This document shows positions 25,783-34,797 of a DNA stretch of 64,000 nucleotides, one piece after another (the stretch's first letter is position 1; each line of letters starts with the position of its first letter). Both the position numbers and the translations under genes were made by a program. The notes under the pieces were generated by a model. It worked only from the letters and a program-made list of their open reading frames with translations. It was not told where the DNA came from and searched no databases. The stretch is taken from contig CBDDCD010000001.1 of the NCBI GenBank assembly GCA_965226025.1, positions 434,001 to 498,000 of the forward strand, written 5' to 3'. This DNA comes from Moanibacter sp965226025. Its GTDB lineage: Bacteria > Verrucomicrobiota > Verrucomicrobiia > Opitutales > UBA2987.

Positions 25783-27314
25783 TGGGTCTGAAACAACAAT
25801 CAGGCATCGAGAAGCTGGAAACGAAGATTCCAGGTTTTGATCTGATCTCGAATGGGGGTCTGACCAAGGGCCGCACGACCTTGATTTCCGGCACCTCTGG
25901 CAGTGCCAAAACGGTTTTTGCCGTCCAATTCTTAGCCGAGGGTATCCTCAACACCCATGAACCGGGCGTGTTTATCACCTTTGAAGAGTCCCCAGAGGAC
26001 ATCCGTAAAAATGTGGTCGGCTTTGGTTGGGATATTCCAAAGTGGGAGGCCGAAGGTAAATGGGCTTTTGTGGATGCCTCGCCCCAGCCAGGAGAAGAGA
26101 CTGTCGTTACCGGACCCTTTGATTTAGGAGCCTTGCTGGCTCGCATTGAGAATGCCATTCACAAGGTGGACGCCAGGCGCGTCTCAATGGATTCTCTGGG
26201 GGCCATTTTCACCCAATTCCACGAAAGCGCCACCGTGCGCAACGAACTCTTTCGCATTGTCGCGGGGCTGAAAGAAATGGACGTCACGGCCGTCATGACC
26301 TCGGAACGGACGCAAGAGTATGGAGATATTGTTCGCTATGGAGTCGAGGAGTTTGTCGCGGACAATGTGATCATCCTGCGCAATGTATTAGAGGCGGAGA
26401 AGCGCCGACGAACTATAGAGATCCTCAAGTTTCGAGGCACCTCCCACCAGAAGGGCGAATTCCCTTTTACCATCATACCCGGTGAAGGCCTCATTGTGAT
26501 TCCGCTTTCTGCCATTGAATTGAAGCAGAAGTCATCGAATACTCGCGTCACTTCAGGAAGTTCGGAACTGGACCAAATATGTGGGGGTGGGTTTTTCCGC
26601 GATTCCATTATCCTCGCATCCGGGGCGACAGGGACAGGTAAGACGCTGATGGTGACCGAGTTCATATCGGGCGGTGCGGCAGAGGGGGAACGAGGTTTGC
26701 TGTTCTCCTTTGAGGAGAGCCGGGAGCAACTCTTCCGCAACGCCACGGGCTGGGGCATTGATTTTGCGCAGATGGAAAAGGAAGGAACCCTCAAGGTGGT
26801 GTGCAACTACCCAGAAGTCGCTGGTCTGGAAGACCATTTGATTGAAATGAAGGCGGTGATTGACGAATTTAAACCGAATCGGGTGGCGGTGGATAGTCTA
26901 TCTGCTTTAGAACGCGTCTCCACCGCTAAGGGGTTCCGTGAATTCGTTATCGGTCTGACTTCCTTCATCAAGCATCAGGAAATCGTGGGCCTGTTCACTG
27001 CCGTCACACCGACGCTGATGGGGGGTGAGTCCGTCACAGAAGCACATATTTCCACGATTACCGACTCGATCATTCTGCTGCGGTATGTGGAGATGTATGG
27101 GGAGATGCGCCGGGGTATCACGGTTCTCAAGATGCGCGGGTCCATGCACGACAAGGAGATCCGCGAGTTCAACATTGATGAGCAAGGGATGCATTTTGGT
27201 CAAACCTTCCGCAATGTCACCGGCATCATATCAGGTCACCCCGTGTATGCACCACCCAGTGAAACAGATCGTATGAGCGGCCTGTTCCAAGAGGAAGAAA
27301 ATAAACGTGAGTAA
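25782..27314 (+). CDS. kaiC: Circadian clock protein KaiC (double-domain ATPase/kinase)
   Basis: A 510-residue KaiC with two RecA-like domains. CI has Walker A GTSGSAKT (37-44) and the paired glutamates FITFEESPED. CII has Walker A GATGTGKT (281-288) and LLFSFEESREQL. The autophosphorylation segment VTEAHISTITDS keeps the equivalents of T426, S431 and T432 as T419, S424 and T425, so a phosphorylation cycle is possible. GEMRRGITVLKMRGSMHDK and the tail follow, normal for KaiC. The start has AGGAGG upstream. It follows kaiB with a 1-bp overlap. Confidence 0.97.
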   Translation: MGLKQQSGIEKLETKIPGFDLISNGGLTKGRTTLISGTSGSAKTVFAVQFLAEGILNTHEPGVFITFEESPEDIRKNVVGFGWDIPKWEAEGKWAFVDASPQPGEETVVTGPFDLGALLARIENAIHKVDARRVSMDSLGAIFTQFHESATVRNELFRIVAGLKEMDVTAVMTSERTQEYGDIVRYGVEEFVADNVIILRNVLEAEKRRRTIEILKFRGTSHQKGEFPFTIIPGEGLIVIPLSAIELKQKSSNTRVTSGSSELDQICGGGFFRDSIILASGATGTGKTLMVTEFISGGAAEGERGLLFSFEESREQLFRNATGWGIDFAQMEKEGTLKVVCNYPEVAGLEDHLIEMKAVIDEFKPNRVAVDSLSALERVSTAKGFREFVIGLTSFIKHQEIVGLFTAVTPTLMGGESVTEAHISTITDSIILLRYVEMYGEMRRGITVLKMRGSMHDKEIREFNIDEQGMHFGQTFRNVTGIISGHPVYAPPSETDRMSGLFQEEENKRE

Positions 27315-27389
27315 GAGAGAAGGAGACGCGAGTTCTTATACACGCTCTCAGCTCGTGAGATTTTGCAGTTCTATGCAGAACCAGGTAGG

Positions 27390-29033
27390 ATGAACGCAAC
27401 GAAGGATAAACCCCTCAAACTCCTGCTGGTCGAGGACAATCCCACCGATGTCCTCCTGCTGCGAGAGGCTTTATCACAAGCAGGCACGGCTCAGTTTGAA
27501 CTGAACCATGTCGAGCGGCTCAGCAAAGCATTGGAACGCCTGGGGAAAGAAGCCTTTGATGTGGTCTTGTTGGATCTGTCTCTGACGGACAGCCAGGGTT
27601 TGGATACGTTCATCAATGTTCATGCACACGCAGCCGAAGTGCCGGTGGTGATTCTGACCGGCCTCGATGATCAAGAGCTTGCCTTTAGAGCTGTGCGAGA
27701 TGGGGCCCAGGACTATCTCGCTAAGGGGCAGGTGGATAGTAATCTGCTGAAGCGAACTATCCTCTATGCCGTTAATCAGCAACAGCTTCGGAAGAAATTA
27801 GACCAGCGTATCGAAGAGGCGAGGTCTAGTGAAACTCGGCTTCGCCATATCATAGAAAAGAGCGCGGATGGCATCATCATTGTGAACCAGAATGGCATCG
27901 TGCGGTTTGTCAACCCGGCAGCGGAAGCTCTTCTAGGTCGCAGGGCGGAAGACCTCCTGGGCGGTTTATTCGGCTTTCCTGTAGTATCAGATGAGATTGC
28001 AGAGTTAGACATCGTGCGCAGGGGTGGAGAAACAGCTGCAGCGGAAGCGCGCGTGGTAGAAACAGAATGGGAAGGTGAAAGGGTCTATCTCGCATCCCTT
28101 CGAGACGTCACGGAACGCAAGCAGGCAGAGCAGGCATTGGACCAATACGCACAAGAATTGGCCCGTTCTAATACCGAACTCGAGCAATTTGCCTACGTCG
28201 CATCACACGACCTCCAGGAACCGCTCCGGATGGTTTCCAGCTATCTCCAGCTTCTCGAGCGGCGCTACAAAGGCAAATTGGATTCTGATGCCAGCGAGTT
28301 TATCGAGTTCGCGGTTGATGGCGCCTCCAGAATGAAGGTACTGATCAATGATCTCTTAAACTATTCAAGGGTAACTTCGCGCGGAGAGTCTCTCGAACCG
28401 ATGAACTGCAATGACGCGCTGGAGATCGCGCTGAGCAACTTGGAAAAGAGAGTTGCAGAGACGGATGCTAGGATCAGTCACGGTTCACTTCCCGCTATCT
28501 TGGGTGATCAAAGCCAGATCATCCGTCTCTTTCAGAACCTCGTCGGCAACGCCATAAAGTTCAAAGGTGAAGTGACGCCGGATATTCGCATCTCAGCTCG
28601 TAGGATCGATGAATCCACCAGCCTCTCAGGTCCAAATGGGCAACAACGTGACTTTCATGGAAATGATGGAGAAGGCAGTACTCCAAACGCCATTGATCGG
28701 CATTCCGGGTCCCCCTCCTGGCTTTTTTCAGTAGAGGACAACGGGATCGGTCTTGATTCCGAATATGCCGATCGGATTTTTGCTATTTTTCAACGTCTTC
28801 ACAGGCAGGAGGACTATGAGGGAACGGGTATCGGTCTCGCGATCTGCCGAAAAATTGTGGAAAGACACGGAGGTTCAATTTGGGTAAACTCGACCCCCGG
28901 AAAAGGTTCGACCTTCTTCTTTACCCTTCCGATTTCAATAGAGAGCAGTTCCGAACCCTCGCCAGAGAGCATCGCTGCAAATTCGACCCAACGAAATTCC
29001 CCTGTCGAGGGCGAGCCGGCATTGATAGCCTAG
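27390..29033 (+). CDS. Receiver-PAS-histidine kinase, likely Kai-linked output/input
   Basis: A 547-residue protein from ATG 27390. The order is receiver (D62 in VVLLDLSLTDSQG), coiled linker, PAS (about 150-241), and kinase with H273 in FAYVASHDLQEPLRMV, then LFQNLVGNAIKF, VEDNGIGL and GTGIGLAICRKIVERHGG. The receiver is a close paralogue of that in the KaiA-like protein: both begin LKLLLVEDNPTDVL and share VERLS.A..RLGKEAFDVVLLDLSL. The kinase closely resembles the upstream split kinase. This shared ancestry and 75-bp distance from kaiC argue it belongs to the same signalling system. An insertion of about 30 residues interrupts the ATP domain before VEDNG. Confidence 0.85.
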   Translation: MNATKDKPLKLLLVEDNPTDVLLLREALSQAGTAQFELNHVERLSKALERLGKEAFDVVLLDLSLTDSQGLDTFINVHAHAAEVPVVILTGLDDQELAFRAVRDGAQDYLAKGQVDSNLLKRTILYAVNQQQLRKKLDQRIEEARSSETRLRHIIEKSADGIIIVNQNGIVRFVNPAAEALLGRRAEDLLGGLFGFPVVSDEIAELDIVRRGGETAAAEARVVETEWEGERVYLASLRDVTERKQAEQALDQYAQELARSNTELEQFAYVASHDLQEPLRMVSSYLQLLERRYKGKLDSDASEFIEFAVDGASRMKVLINDLLNYSRVTSRGESLEPMNCNDALEIALSNLEKRVAETDARISHGSLPAILGDQSQIIRLFQNLVGNAIKFKGEVTPDIRISARRIDESTSLSGPNGQQRDFHGNDGEGSTPNAIDRHSGSPSWLFSVEDNGIGLDSEYADRIFAIFQRLHRQEDYEGTGIGLAICRKIVERHGGSIWVNSTPGKGSTFFFTLPISIESSSEPSPESIAANSTQRNSPVEGEPALIA

Positions 29034-29229
29034 ACGCCGGCTTCTTACATGAGTCATCCCTGCAGCAGGTAGAGAAGCTGAACCCCATCATTTCAAACAA
29101 CTTCTTAAGGGCGGGTGATTTTGAAACAATGGGGTGAAATGGCGGCAGTGGGGCTTCAGTACGAAATCTGATGGAACGCGTTCCTTAAATTCTTCCGTTG
29201 ATGTCCGATGAACCAATCGGAAGATACGA

Positions 29230-29700
29230 ATGAAAAGAGAAAACAGCGAAAACGGGCGTTCAATAAACATACTCCTGGTGGAAGATAATCCCGGGGACGT
29301 CAGGCTCACTGAAGAGGCATTGAAAGAAGGAAAGGTGAATAACTCCCTCTCCGTGGCTAGGGACGGCGCGGAGGCGCTTGCATTCCTTCATAAGGAGGGA
29401 GAATTCAAGGGGAAGCCGACGCCGGACCTGATCCTTCTCGATCTCAATCTTCCTAAACTGAACGGACCAGAAGTCCTCCAGAGGATCAAAGACGAACCCG
29501 ACCTGAAGCGCATTCCCGTGGTTGTTCTGACCACTTCGACAGCCGAGCAGGATGTTCTGAAGAGCTACGATCTGAACGCCAACTGCTTCATTACGAAACC
29601 GGTCGATCTCGATCAATTCTTCAAAGTCATTCGCACAATCGACGAGTTTTGGCTCAATGTCGTCCGGTTACCGGAGCGAGCGGGGCGCACGCTTAGGTGA
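29230..29700 (+). CDS. Single-domain response regulator (Rcp1-like)
   Basis: A 156-residue receiver without output domain, phosphorylation site D71 in LILLDLNLPKLNG, acidic pair in LLVEDNPGD, and the characteristic VVVLTTSTAEQDV and CFITKPVDLDQF. It is a paralogue of the regulator at 24135 and probably partners the receiver-PAS-kinase upstream. The 196-bp gap before it has no gene. The output mechanism is unknown because no DNA-binding domain exists in any of these proteins. Confidence 0.88.
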   Translation: MKRENSENGRSINILLVEDNPGDVRLTEEALKEGKVNNSLSVARDGAEALAFLHKEGEFKGKPTPDLILLDLNLPKLNGPEVLQRIKDEPDLKRIPVVVLTTSTAEQDVLKSYDLNANCFITKPVDLDQFFKVIRTIDEFWLNVVRLPERAGRTLR

Positions 29701-29768
29701 ACTGGGTATCGTTTGCTCGCTCCGTCGCCCAACCTGACATCTGCGAATCCGTCCATTGACGAGGAATT

Positions 29769-31679
29769 ATGAGTGTAAGAATCCTACTTATTGAAGACAA
29801 CGCGGGCGATGCGCGCTTGCTCAGGGAAACGTTGAAGGAACACCCGCGTGAATCTTTTGAGATCACTCACATCACTTCCTTGGGGGAGCTTTTTGATATA
29901 CCCATTGATGACGGCTTTGAAGTCGTCATCCTCGATCTGAATCTTCCTGACAGCAGTGGCTTGGAGACCTTTGAAAAAGCCAGATACCAACTGCCCAATT
30001 TTCCGATAATCCCTCTCACTGGTCTGGAGGATGAAGCTCTGGCAGGTAAGCTGCTGCAGATGGGCGCGCAAGACTACCTGGTCAAGGGTTCGGTCTCCGG
30101 CCCCTTTCTTCTGGAACGCACGATACGATACAGTATTGAAAGGTTCCAGTTGCAGCTTCAACTGAAGGAATCGGCTGATAAGCTGCGGGCCAATGAACAG
30201 AACCTCCGTCATATTGTGGAAAATCACACCGACGGAATCTTCGTGGTCGATTCGGGGGGCCAAATACAGTTCGCGAATCATTCGGCTGACCGCGTCTTGG
30301 GGTGTGAGACTAAAGACTTGCTGGGAAGTCCCTTTCCCTACGAAATCTCGAATAACGGCCCGATAGAGCAGGAGATCAGGAAGCCGGATGGGCAGAGGTC
30401 GACCCTCGAATCTACTGCTCTTAAAATTGAATGGGAAGGGAAGAGTGCGACCCTCATTTCGATGCATGACATCACGCTGCGCAAGCGGATGGTCGACAAC
30501 CTCGTCCAGCAGCAGAAGAAATTGGCTGTGAGTCAGCTTTCGGCGGGGATTGCCCACGAGTTTAACAACATCCTTGCGGTGATCAAAATGTCCTCTGAGT
30601 TGCTTCTCGGTGGAGATTTTGGGAAGGAAGAGACGGATGACTATCTAAACAGGATCCGCCACAATACGACCCGCGCCGGGACTCTGGTCAGGCGTCTTCT
30701 CGCCTTCGCCGAGTCTAAGGAATTGAGACAATCCACCATGGATTTGAACGACGTCCTGCGAGGCGCAGAGAGTCTGCTTGAGAACGTCTTCCCACCCAAT
30801 ATTGAACTGGAGATCCACCCTTCCGACCTTCCTGTTATCGTCGAAGCCGATCGTTCCTCGCTCGAGCAGTGTATCCTCAATGTCGCGTTCAATGCCCGGG
30901 ATGCGATGCCCAAGGGTGGTAAATTCACAATTGCTACCAAGTGGTCTGAATCCTCCCATCCTGGCCCTCACTCGGGAGAACCGTTCGATTCTCAGAGTTT
31001 CGCCTGCATTGAAATGACCGATTCCGGGGATGGCATGCCGCCGAATACGCGGGAACGTATCTTCGAGCCCTTTTTCACCACGAAGGATCCGGATAAAGGA
31101 ACCGGACTGGGGCTGTCCACAGTCTACAGCGCGATCGAAGAGCACAAAGGCTGGATTGAGGTCGAGAGCGAAGAAGGGCAGGGGACCAAGCTGTCTCTTT
31201 ATCTCCCTCTCTCTAAACGCCGGCTGCAACGAAAACCTATGGAAACGGCTGCCCCCTCCTCAGTTTCTATCGATCTCTCGAAGAAAAGAATCCTGCTGGT
31301 GGAGAACGTCTCGGACCTTCGGGACCTTTTCGGGCTCCTCCTCAGAAGAGAGGGATTTGAGGTATTGGAAGCGTCCTCTGCGGAGAAGGCTCTGGAGATT
31401 TTTGACGGCGAAGTTGAGAGTCCTCGGCTTCTCTTCACAGATTCTGATCTGCCGGGAATGGATGGATTCGAGTTAGCCAGACGGCTCCGATCGCAGGCGC
31501 CTGACCTTTCCATTGTCGTTACCGGTCGTAACGGCCACGGAAACTTATCAGATGAGAAAAATGGAAGTGAAGACTACATCTTTCTTCCCAAGCCCCCTGA
31601 TTCTCAGAAGTTTCTCGAGGCCATACGCAGATCCCTTTCCCTGTCTTCAAGTGCGAAACAGGTTGCCGCTGCACGGTAG
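29769..31679 (+). CDS. Hybrid histidine kinase (receiver-PAS-HisKA-HATPase-receiver)
   Basis: A 636-residue protein without membrane helices. The order is N-terminal receiver (D56 in VVILDLNLPDSSG), PAS (about 145-238), HisKA with H263 in SAGIAHEFNNILAVI, HATPase (DSGDGMPPNTRERIFEPFFTTK, GTGLGLSTVY) and a C-terminal receiver (D558 in LLFTDSDLPGMDG). The H-box is of the NtrB-like IAHEFNN type and differs from the two Cph1-like kinases before it. It is 69 bp after the response regulator in the same direction, so likely in the same transcript and able to run a phosphorelay. Confidence 0.88.
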   Translation: MSVRILLIEDNAGDARLLRETLKEHPRESFEITHITSLGELFDIPIDDGFEVVILDLNLPDSSGLETFEKARYQLPNFPIIPLTGLEDEALAGKLLQMGAQDYLVKGSVSGPFLLERTIRYSIERFQLQLQLKESADKLRANEQNLRHIVENHTDGIFVVDSGGQIQFANHSADRVLGCETKDLLGSPFPYEISNNGPIEQEIRKPDGQRSTLESTALKIEWEGKSATLISMHDITLRKRMVDNLVQQQKKLAVSQLSAGIAHEFNNILAVIKMSSELLLGGDFGKEETDDYLNRIRHNTTRAGTLVRRLLAFAESKELRQSTMDLNDVLRGAESLLENVFPPNIELEIHPSDLPVIVEADRSSLEQCILNVAFNARDAMPKGGKFTIATKWSESSHPGPHSGEPFDSQSFACIEMTDSGDGMPPNTRERIFEPFFTTKDPDKGTGLGLSTVYSAIEEHKGWIEVESEEGQGTKLSLYLPLSKRRLQRKPMETAAPSSVSIDLSKKRILLVENVSDLRDLFGLLLRREGFEVLEASSAEKALEIFDGEVESPRLLFTDSDLPGMDGFELARRLRSQAPDLSIVVTGRNGHGNLSDEKNGSEDYIFLPKPPDSQKFLEAIRRSLSLSSSAKQVAAAR

Positions 31680-31762
31680 CCAGGATTCTCTAGCCCGCTT
31701 TTCTCACAATTTCTCGAGCATTGTTTTGCTGCGTAGAGTATCGAGCAATCTGAAAGATCTGC

Positions 31763-31859
31763 GGCGGCGACAGAGCACCGCCCTCCAACGCGCGAATGCA
31801 GCCATCGGATGGAGGGCGGTGCTCTGTCGCCGCCTCTCTGCCGTCCCCGGCAGAGAGGG
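31763..31859. terminator. Strong double hairpin after the hybrid kinase
   Basis: A perfect 25-bp inverted repeat (31763-31787 and 31810-31834, core GACAGAGCACCGCCCTCCA) with a 22-nt loop is followed at once by CTCTCTGCC/GGCAGAGAG (about 31834-31859). There is no T-run, so it is either a bidirectional terminator of a non-classical kind or a REP-like element between convergent genes. Confidence 0.45.
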
Positions 31860-31974
31860 ATAGGAATCTGTCGGTAGTCAATTCGCCCGCGATGCAGATT
31901 CACAACCGGACCGGAGATACGCTCCGCAAACTCCGAAAAACAAACCGGCAGATTCCTTCCTAGGAGTCTGTCGG
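31860..31974. repeat. Short CTAG-type palindromic element
   Basis: Starts TAGGAATCTGTCGG and ends CCGGCAGATTCCTTCCTAG. It corresponds to hairpin 3 of the full element and shares its terminal CTAG (31971-31974) with the next, full-length copy. Confidence 0.75.
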
Positions 31975-32304
31975 ACTTTGACTTTCGATTGCTTCGCAAG
32001 TTACCAGGTTCGTCCGACAGACTCCTAGCAATAAGAAAATGAAACTGAGATTTGTGGAGATTGGTACTTTCAACTCCTCCGTTGAATTGTCGAGTGCCAA
32101 TCTGTCTCAGATGTCTGAAGAGCCTCGGACTTCCAACGTCAGATATTCAGAATGCCACGCGAAGCTATGACAAACCGTCTCAAATCTCAGTTTCATTTTC
32201 TTCGAAGGAATCTGTCGGATCGAACTTGGTCGAGAATTACGACCGTCAAATTCCGATCCGAGGTTCAGCGATGTTACGAAGCGCAAAGTCCGACAGATTC
32301 CTAG
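31971..32304. repeat. CTAG-bounded palindromic element, copy B
   Basis: Full-length copy: hairpin 1 at 31971-32038, the middle GAAACTGAGATTT inverted repeat, then hairpin 3 ending CCGACAGATTCCTAG at 32304. The CTA at 32301-32303 is, on the minus strand, the TAG stop codon of the kinase gene that follows. Confidence 0.88.
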
Positions 32305-33431
32305 GCTGGATGAGAGATCTCCACGGTGGTCCCGCCATTCTCTCCCGGCAGAATACGGATATCTCCATCCAGGCTTCGGATGGAATGACGGGCGATGGTC
32401 AGACCGATGCCCGATCCGGGTGTCGATTTTGTCGTGGCAAAGGGTTGAAAGAGTCGATCGGCGACTGATTTGTCGATGCCGCAGCCTTCATCTTTTACTC
32501 GGATCTTGATCGTCGCGGCGCCGTTGTTCTGTCGGAGCTGAGTTTGTATGGCTATGCTTCGATCTGCAGTATCGGAGTGATAGCTCTCGTAGGCGTTGGA
32601 CAGTATATTGCCCATGGCAAGCTCGAAGATCTCAGCATTAGCATTAATGGTGTAGTTCTCCAGAGGGTTATCGATCTCCACCTCCTGAGGGGAATCGTTC
32701 TCGTGCCTGAAACGGTTAACACTATTTTCCAACAACCACTGGAGGGGAATCTCGCTGAGAGAGGGGCTTTCCTCGGCCGCTACGGATCCCAGTTCCTTGA
32801 CGATTTTTGCCATGCGAGCAACGGCCTGGTCGATGAGCTCACTGTTGCGCATTACTTTTTCAGGATTGTCATAATACCGCCTCAGCAACTCGAGATAACC
32901 CATGGCAATGCCAAGGAGGTTGTTTAAACTGTGTGCAACTCCGTGAGTGATGGCGCCGATCGTAACGGTTTGACGCAGGTCGGCGACGCGACTCTCAAGT
33001 TCCCGATTCCTGGACTGGGCTTCTCGGAGGCGTAATTGAGTCCTGATGCGTGCCACGGTCTCCTTTAGATCGATCGGTTTTGAAAGATAATCTACTGCTC
33101 CCGCATTGAGACCTTCGAGCTTTCCGTTTTCCGTGTTACTCGCCGTGACCATGATAACGGGAATCGATTCGAGTCGGGGATCTCGCTTCAATGTCCGGCA
33201 GACTTCCCATCCATCCATATCGGGCATGAGGAGATCGAGCAGGATGAGATCAGGAAGGTCTCGTTCGACGCGCTCCAGGCACTCTTTTCCGCCTCCGGCA
33301 AGACTCACCTCCATACCGGCACGTCCGAGTGTCTCCCTGAGGAGCGTCAAGTTGGTCGGCTGGTCGTCGACAACGAGGATCTTTGGCTTCGTACTCAAGA
33401 TTAAATTCGCTGGTCCGGCGTTCTCCCGCAT
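32301..33431 (-). CDS. Receiver-histidine kinase
   Basis: A 376-residue soluble protein: receiver (D66 in LILLDLLMPDMDGWEV, K in YLSKPIDL), coiled linker (130-155), HisKA-like segment with H167 in ITHGVAHSLNNLLGIAM, and HATPase (MGNILSNAYESY, KDEGCGIDKSV, PGSGIGLTIARHSI). It is convergent with the hybrid kinase operon. Its stop codon is supplied by the palindromic repeat, with the codon before it ending in C (GCC-TAG). Receiver-first kinases of this kind often act downstream of another kinase; partner unknown. Confidence 0.85.
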   Translation of the reverse strand: MRENAGPANLILSTKPKILVVDDQPTNLTLLRETLGRAGMEVSLAGGGKECLERVERDLPDLILLDLLMPDMDGWEVCRTLKRDPRLESIPVIMVTASNTENGKLEGLNAGAVDYLSKPIDLKETVARIRTQLRLREAQSRNRELESRVADLRQTVTIGAITHGVAHSLNNLLGIAMGYLELLRRYYDNPEKVMRNSELIDQAVARMAKIVKELGSVAAEESPSLSEIPLQWLLENSVNRFRHENDSPQEVEIDNPLENYTINANAEIFELAMGNILSNAYESYHSDTADRSIAIQTQLRQNNGAATIKIRVKDEGCGIDKSVADRLFQPFATTKSTPGSGIGLTIARHSIRSLDGDIRILPGENGGTTVEISHPA

Positions 33432-33690
33432 CCTTAGCCGAGGATGCTGTTTTCTTCAAGCCTTCCTTGGACCAAACGGAGGTTTCCGATGTATTTTAAT
33501 TGGTTTTTTACAAGATCGGCTAGGGATCGCAACTCGCAGTAGAAAGGAGGAATTGATCGATTCTCCGTCGCAATCCCTATCCGATCTAATTTCGGCCGAA
33601 ATTACAGCCACTGCTAGTCACTTATTACGAAAATGTCACCCAAGTCGCAAGAGTGAACGGGAGAGGCCCTCTTTAGTCTCTAGTCATACT

Positions 33691-34302
33691 ATGGTAGAAG
33701 CTACACCACCAGCACTGATCGGGGTGAGGCCGAGGAGTTCGTTTTGGATTGCAGCTTTTCTGTGCTTCGGTGTCGCCCATTCTGCGCTGGTGGCGCAGGA
33801 ATTGGGGAAGAATCTGTACTCGGTATGGAGTCGCCTGGAACCTGCCGATCGACATGCGGAGGCGATGGCGATTTCAATTCCTGGAGTGGCGATATTCGAA
33901 GAGACCTGCTCGCGCTCCCCTCTGGGAAAGGTGATTCATCTTACCTATACTTCGAGAGTGCGGGGCGCCACTTTTACGGTATCCTACTCCGCCATTCCAA
34001 GGCTGGCGTCCCTTCTCGCACCTGATAAGACGATTTATCGGAAAGCCAAGGAATCCATCCTTCGCAGAACACGGGGGACAGAGGACTCGTATGAGGCACT
34101 ATCGAACGGTGGAATGCCGGGAATGAAATTGGACTACACAATTCTTCCTTCCGAAGAAAGGCCGGGATTCACCGGAAGAACCCTCATGCACCTTAGAGGA
34201 AGGACGCTCTGCGTATTCAATGTGGTCTTCCGGGAGGATTTTCCTGAGAGACTGACTGGACGCTATTTTGAATCGATCGCGCTCGCGCGGGATGAACCGT
34301 GA
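33691..34302 (+). CDS. Secreted protein of unknown function
   Basis: A 203-residue protein from ATG 33691; a longer frame upstream runs antisense through the kinase gene and is not believed. After a positively charged start (VRPRSS) comes a hydrophobic signal (FWIAAFLCFGVAHSALVA), with cleavage likely near AQE. The mature part (~165 residues) is mixed alpha/beta with GKVIHLTYTSRVRGATFTVSY and a single central FEETCS Cys. I do not recognise the family. It stands alone between the kinase and a repeat field. The ribosome binding site is weak. Confidence 0.6.
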   Translation: MVEATPPALIGVRPRSSFWIAAFLCFGVAHSALVAQELGKNLYSVWSRLEPADRHAEAMAISIPGVAIFEETCSRSPLGKVIHLTYTSRVRGATFTVSYSAIPRLASLLAPDKTIYRKAKESILRRTRGTEDSYEALSNGGMPGMKLDYTILPSEERPGFTGRTLMHLRGRTLCVFNVVFREDFPERLTGRYFESIALARDEP

Positions 34303-34360
34303 ATGTGAACCTTCTTCTAAGACCGCGGATATCACTGCATCTCAAAGCCTTCCCTTGATT

Positions 34361-34750
34361 CAAGGGCAAAGCGACAAAGCTTACGACGAAGAGTCCCTGA
34401 CGGGTTAGAAGGCTGTTCGCTGCCTTTGTCGCAAACTTGGTCGTAAGCTTCGTCGGTTATCCGGGGCCTGCCCCATAGAAAAGGACGTCACCCTGATTAG
34501 CGGGAAAGGCGACAAAGTTGACGACGAAGCTTACGCCGAAGAGTCCCTGACGGGTTAGAAGGCTGTTCGCTGCTTTTGTCGTCAACTTGATCGTAAGCTT
34601 CGTCGCTTATTCGGGGACTGCCCCATAGAAAAGGACGTCACCCTGATTAGCGGGAAAAGCGACAAAGCTTACGACGAAGAGTCCCTGACGGGTTAGAAGG
34701 CAGTTCGCTGCTTTTGTCGTAAACTTGATCGTAGACTTCGTCGATTGTCC
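34361..34750. repeat. Tandem palindromic repeat, 138-150-bp units (x2.7)
   Basis: GAGTCCCTGACGGGTTAGAA recurs at 34391, 34541 and 34679. Each unit is itself an inverted repeat: GACAAAGCTTACGACGAAG on the left faces CTTCGTCG..AAGCTT-type text on the right, enclosing the GTCCCTGACGGG core. It belongs to the same word family as 16574-17064. Confidence 0.88.
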
Positions 34751-34797
34751 TTCGACTGTGGGGAGACTAAGGGTAACCGACTAAGTGTTGGGACTAC

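Noticed and set aside
33106..33690. N-terminal extension of the secreted protein gene
   Set aside because: This part is antisense to the receiver-kinase gene and Arg/Ser-rich as expected for a shadow frame; the signal peptide begins at the ATG at 33691.
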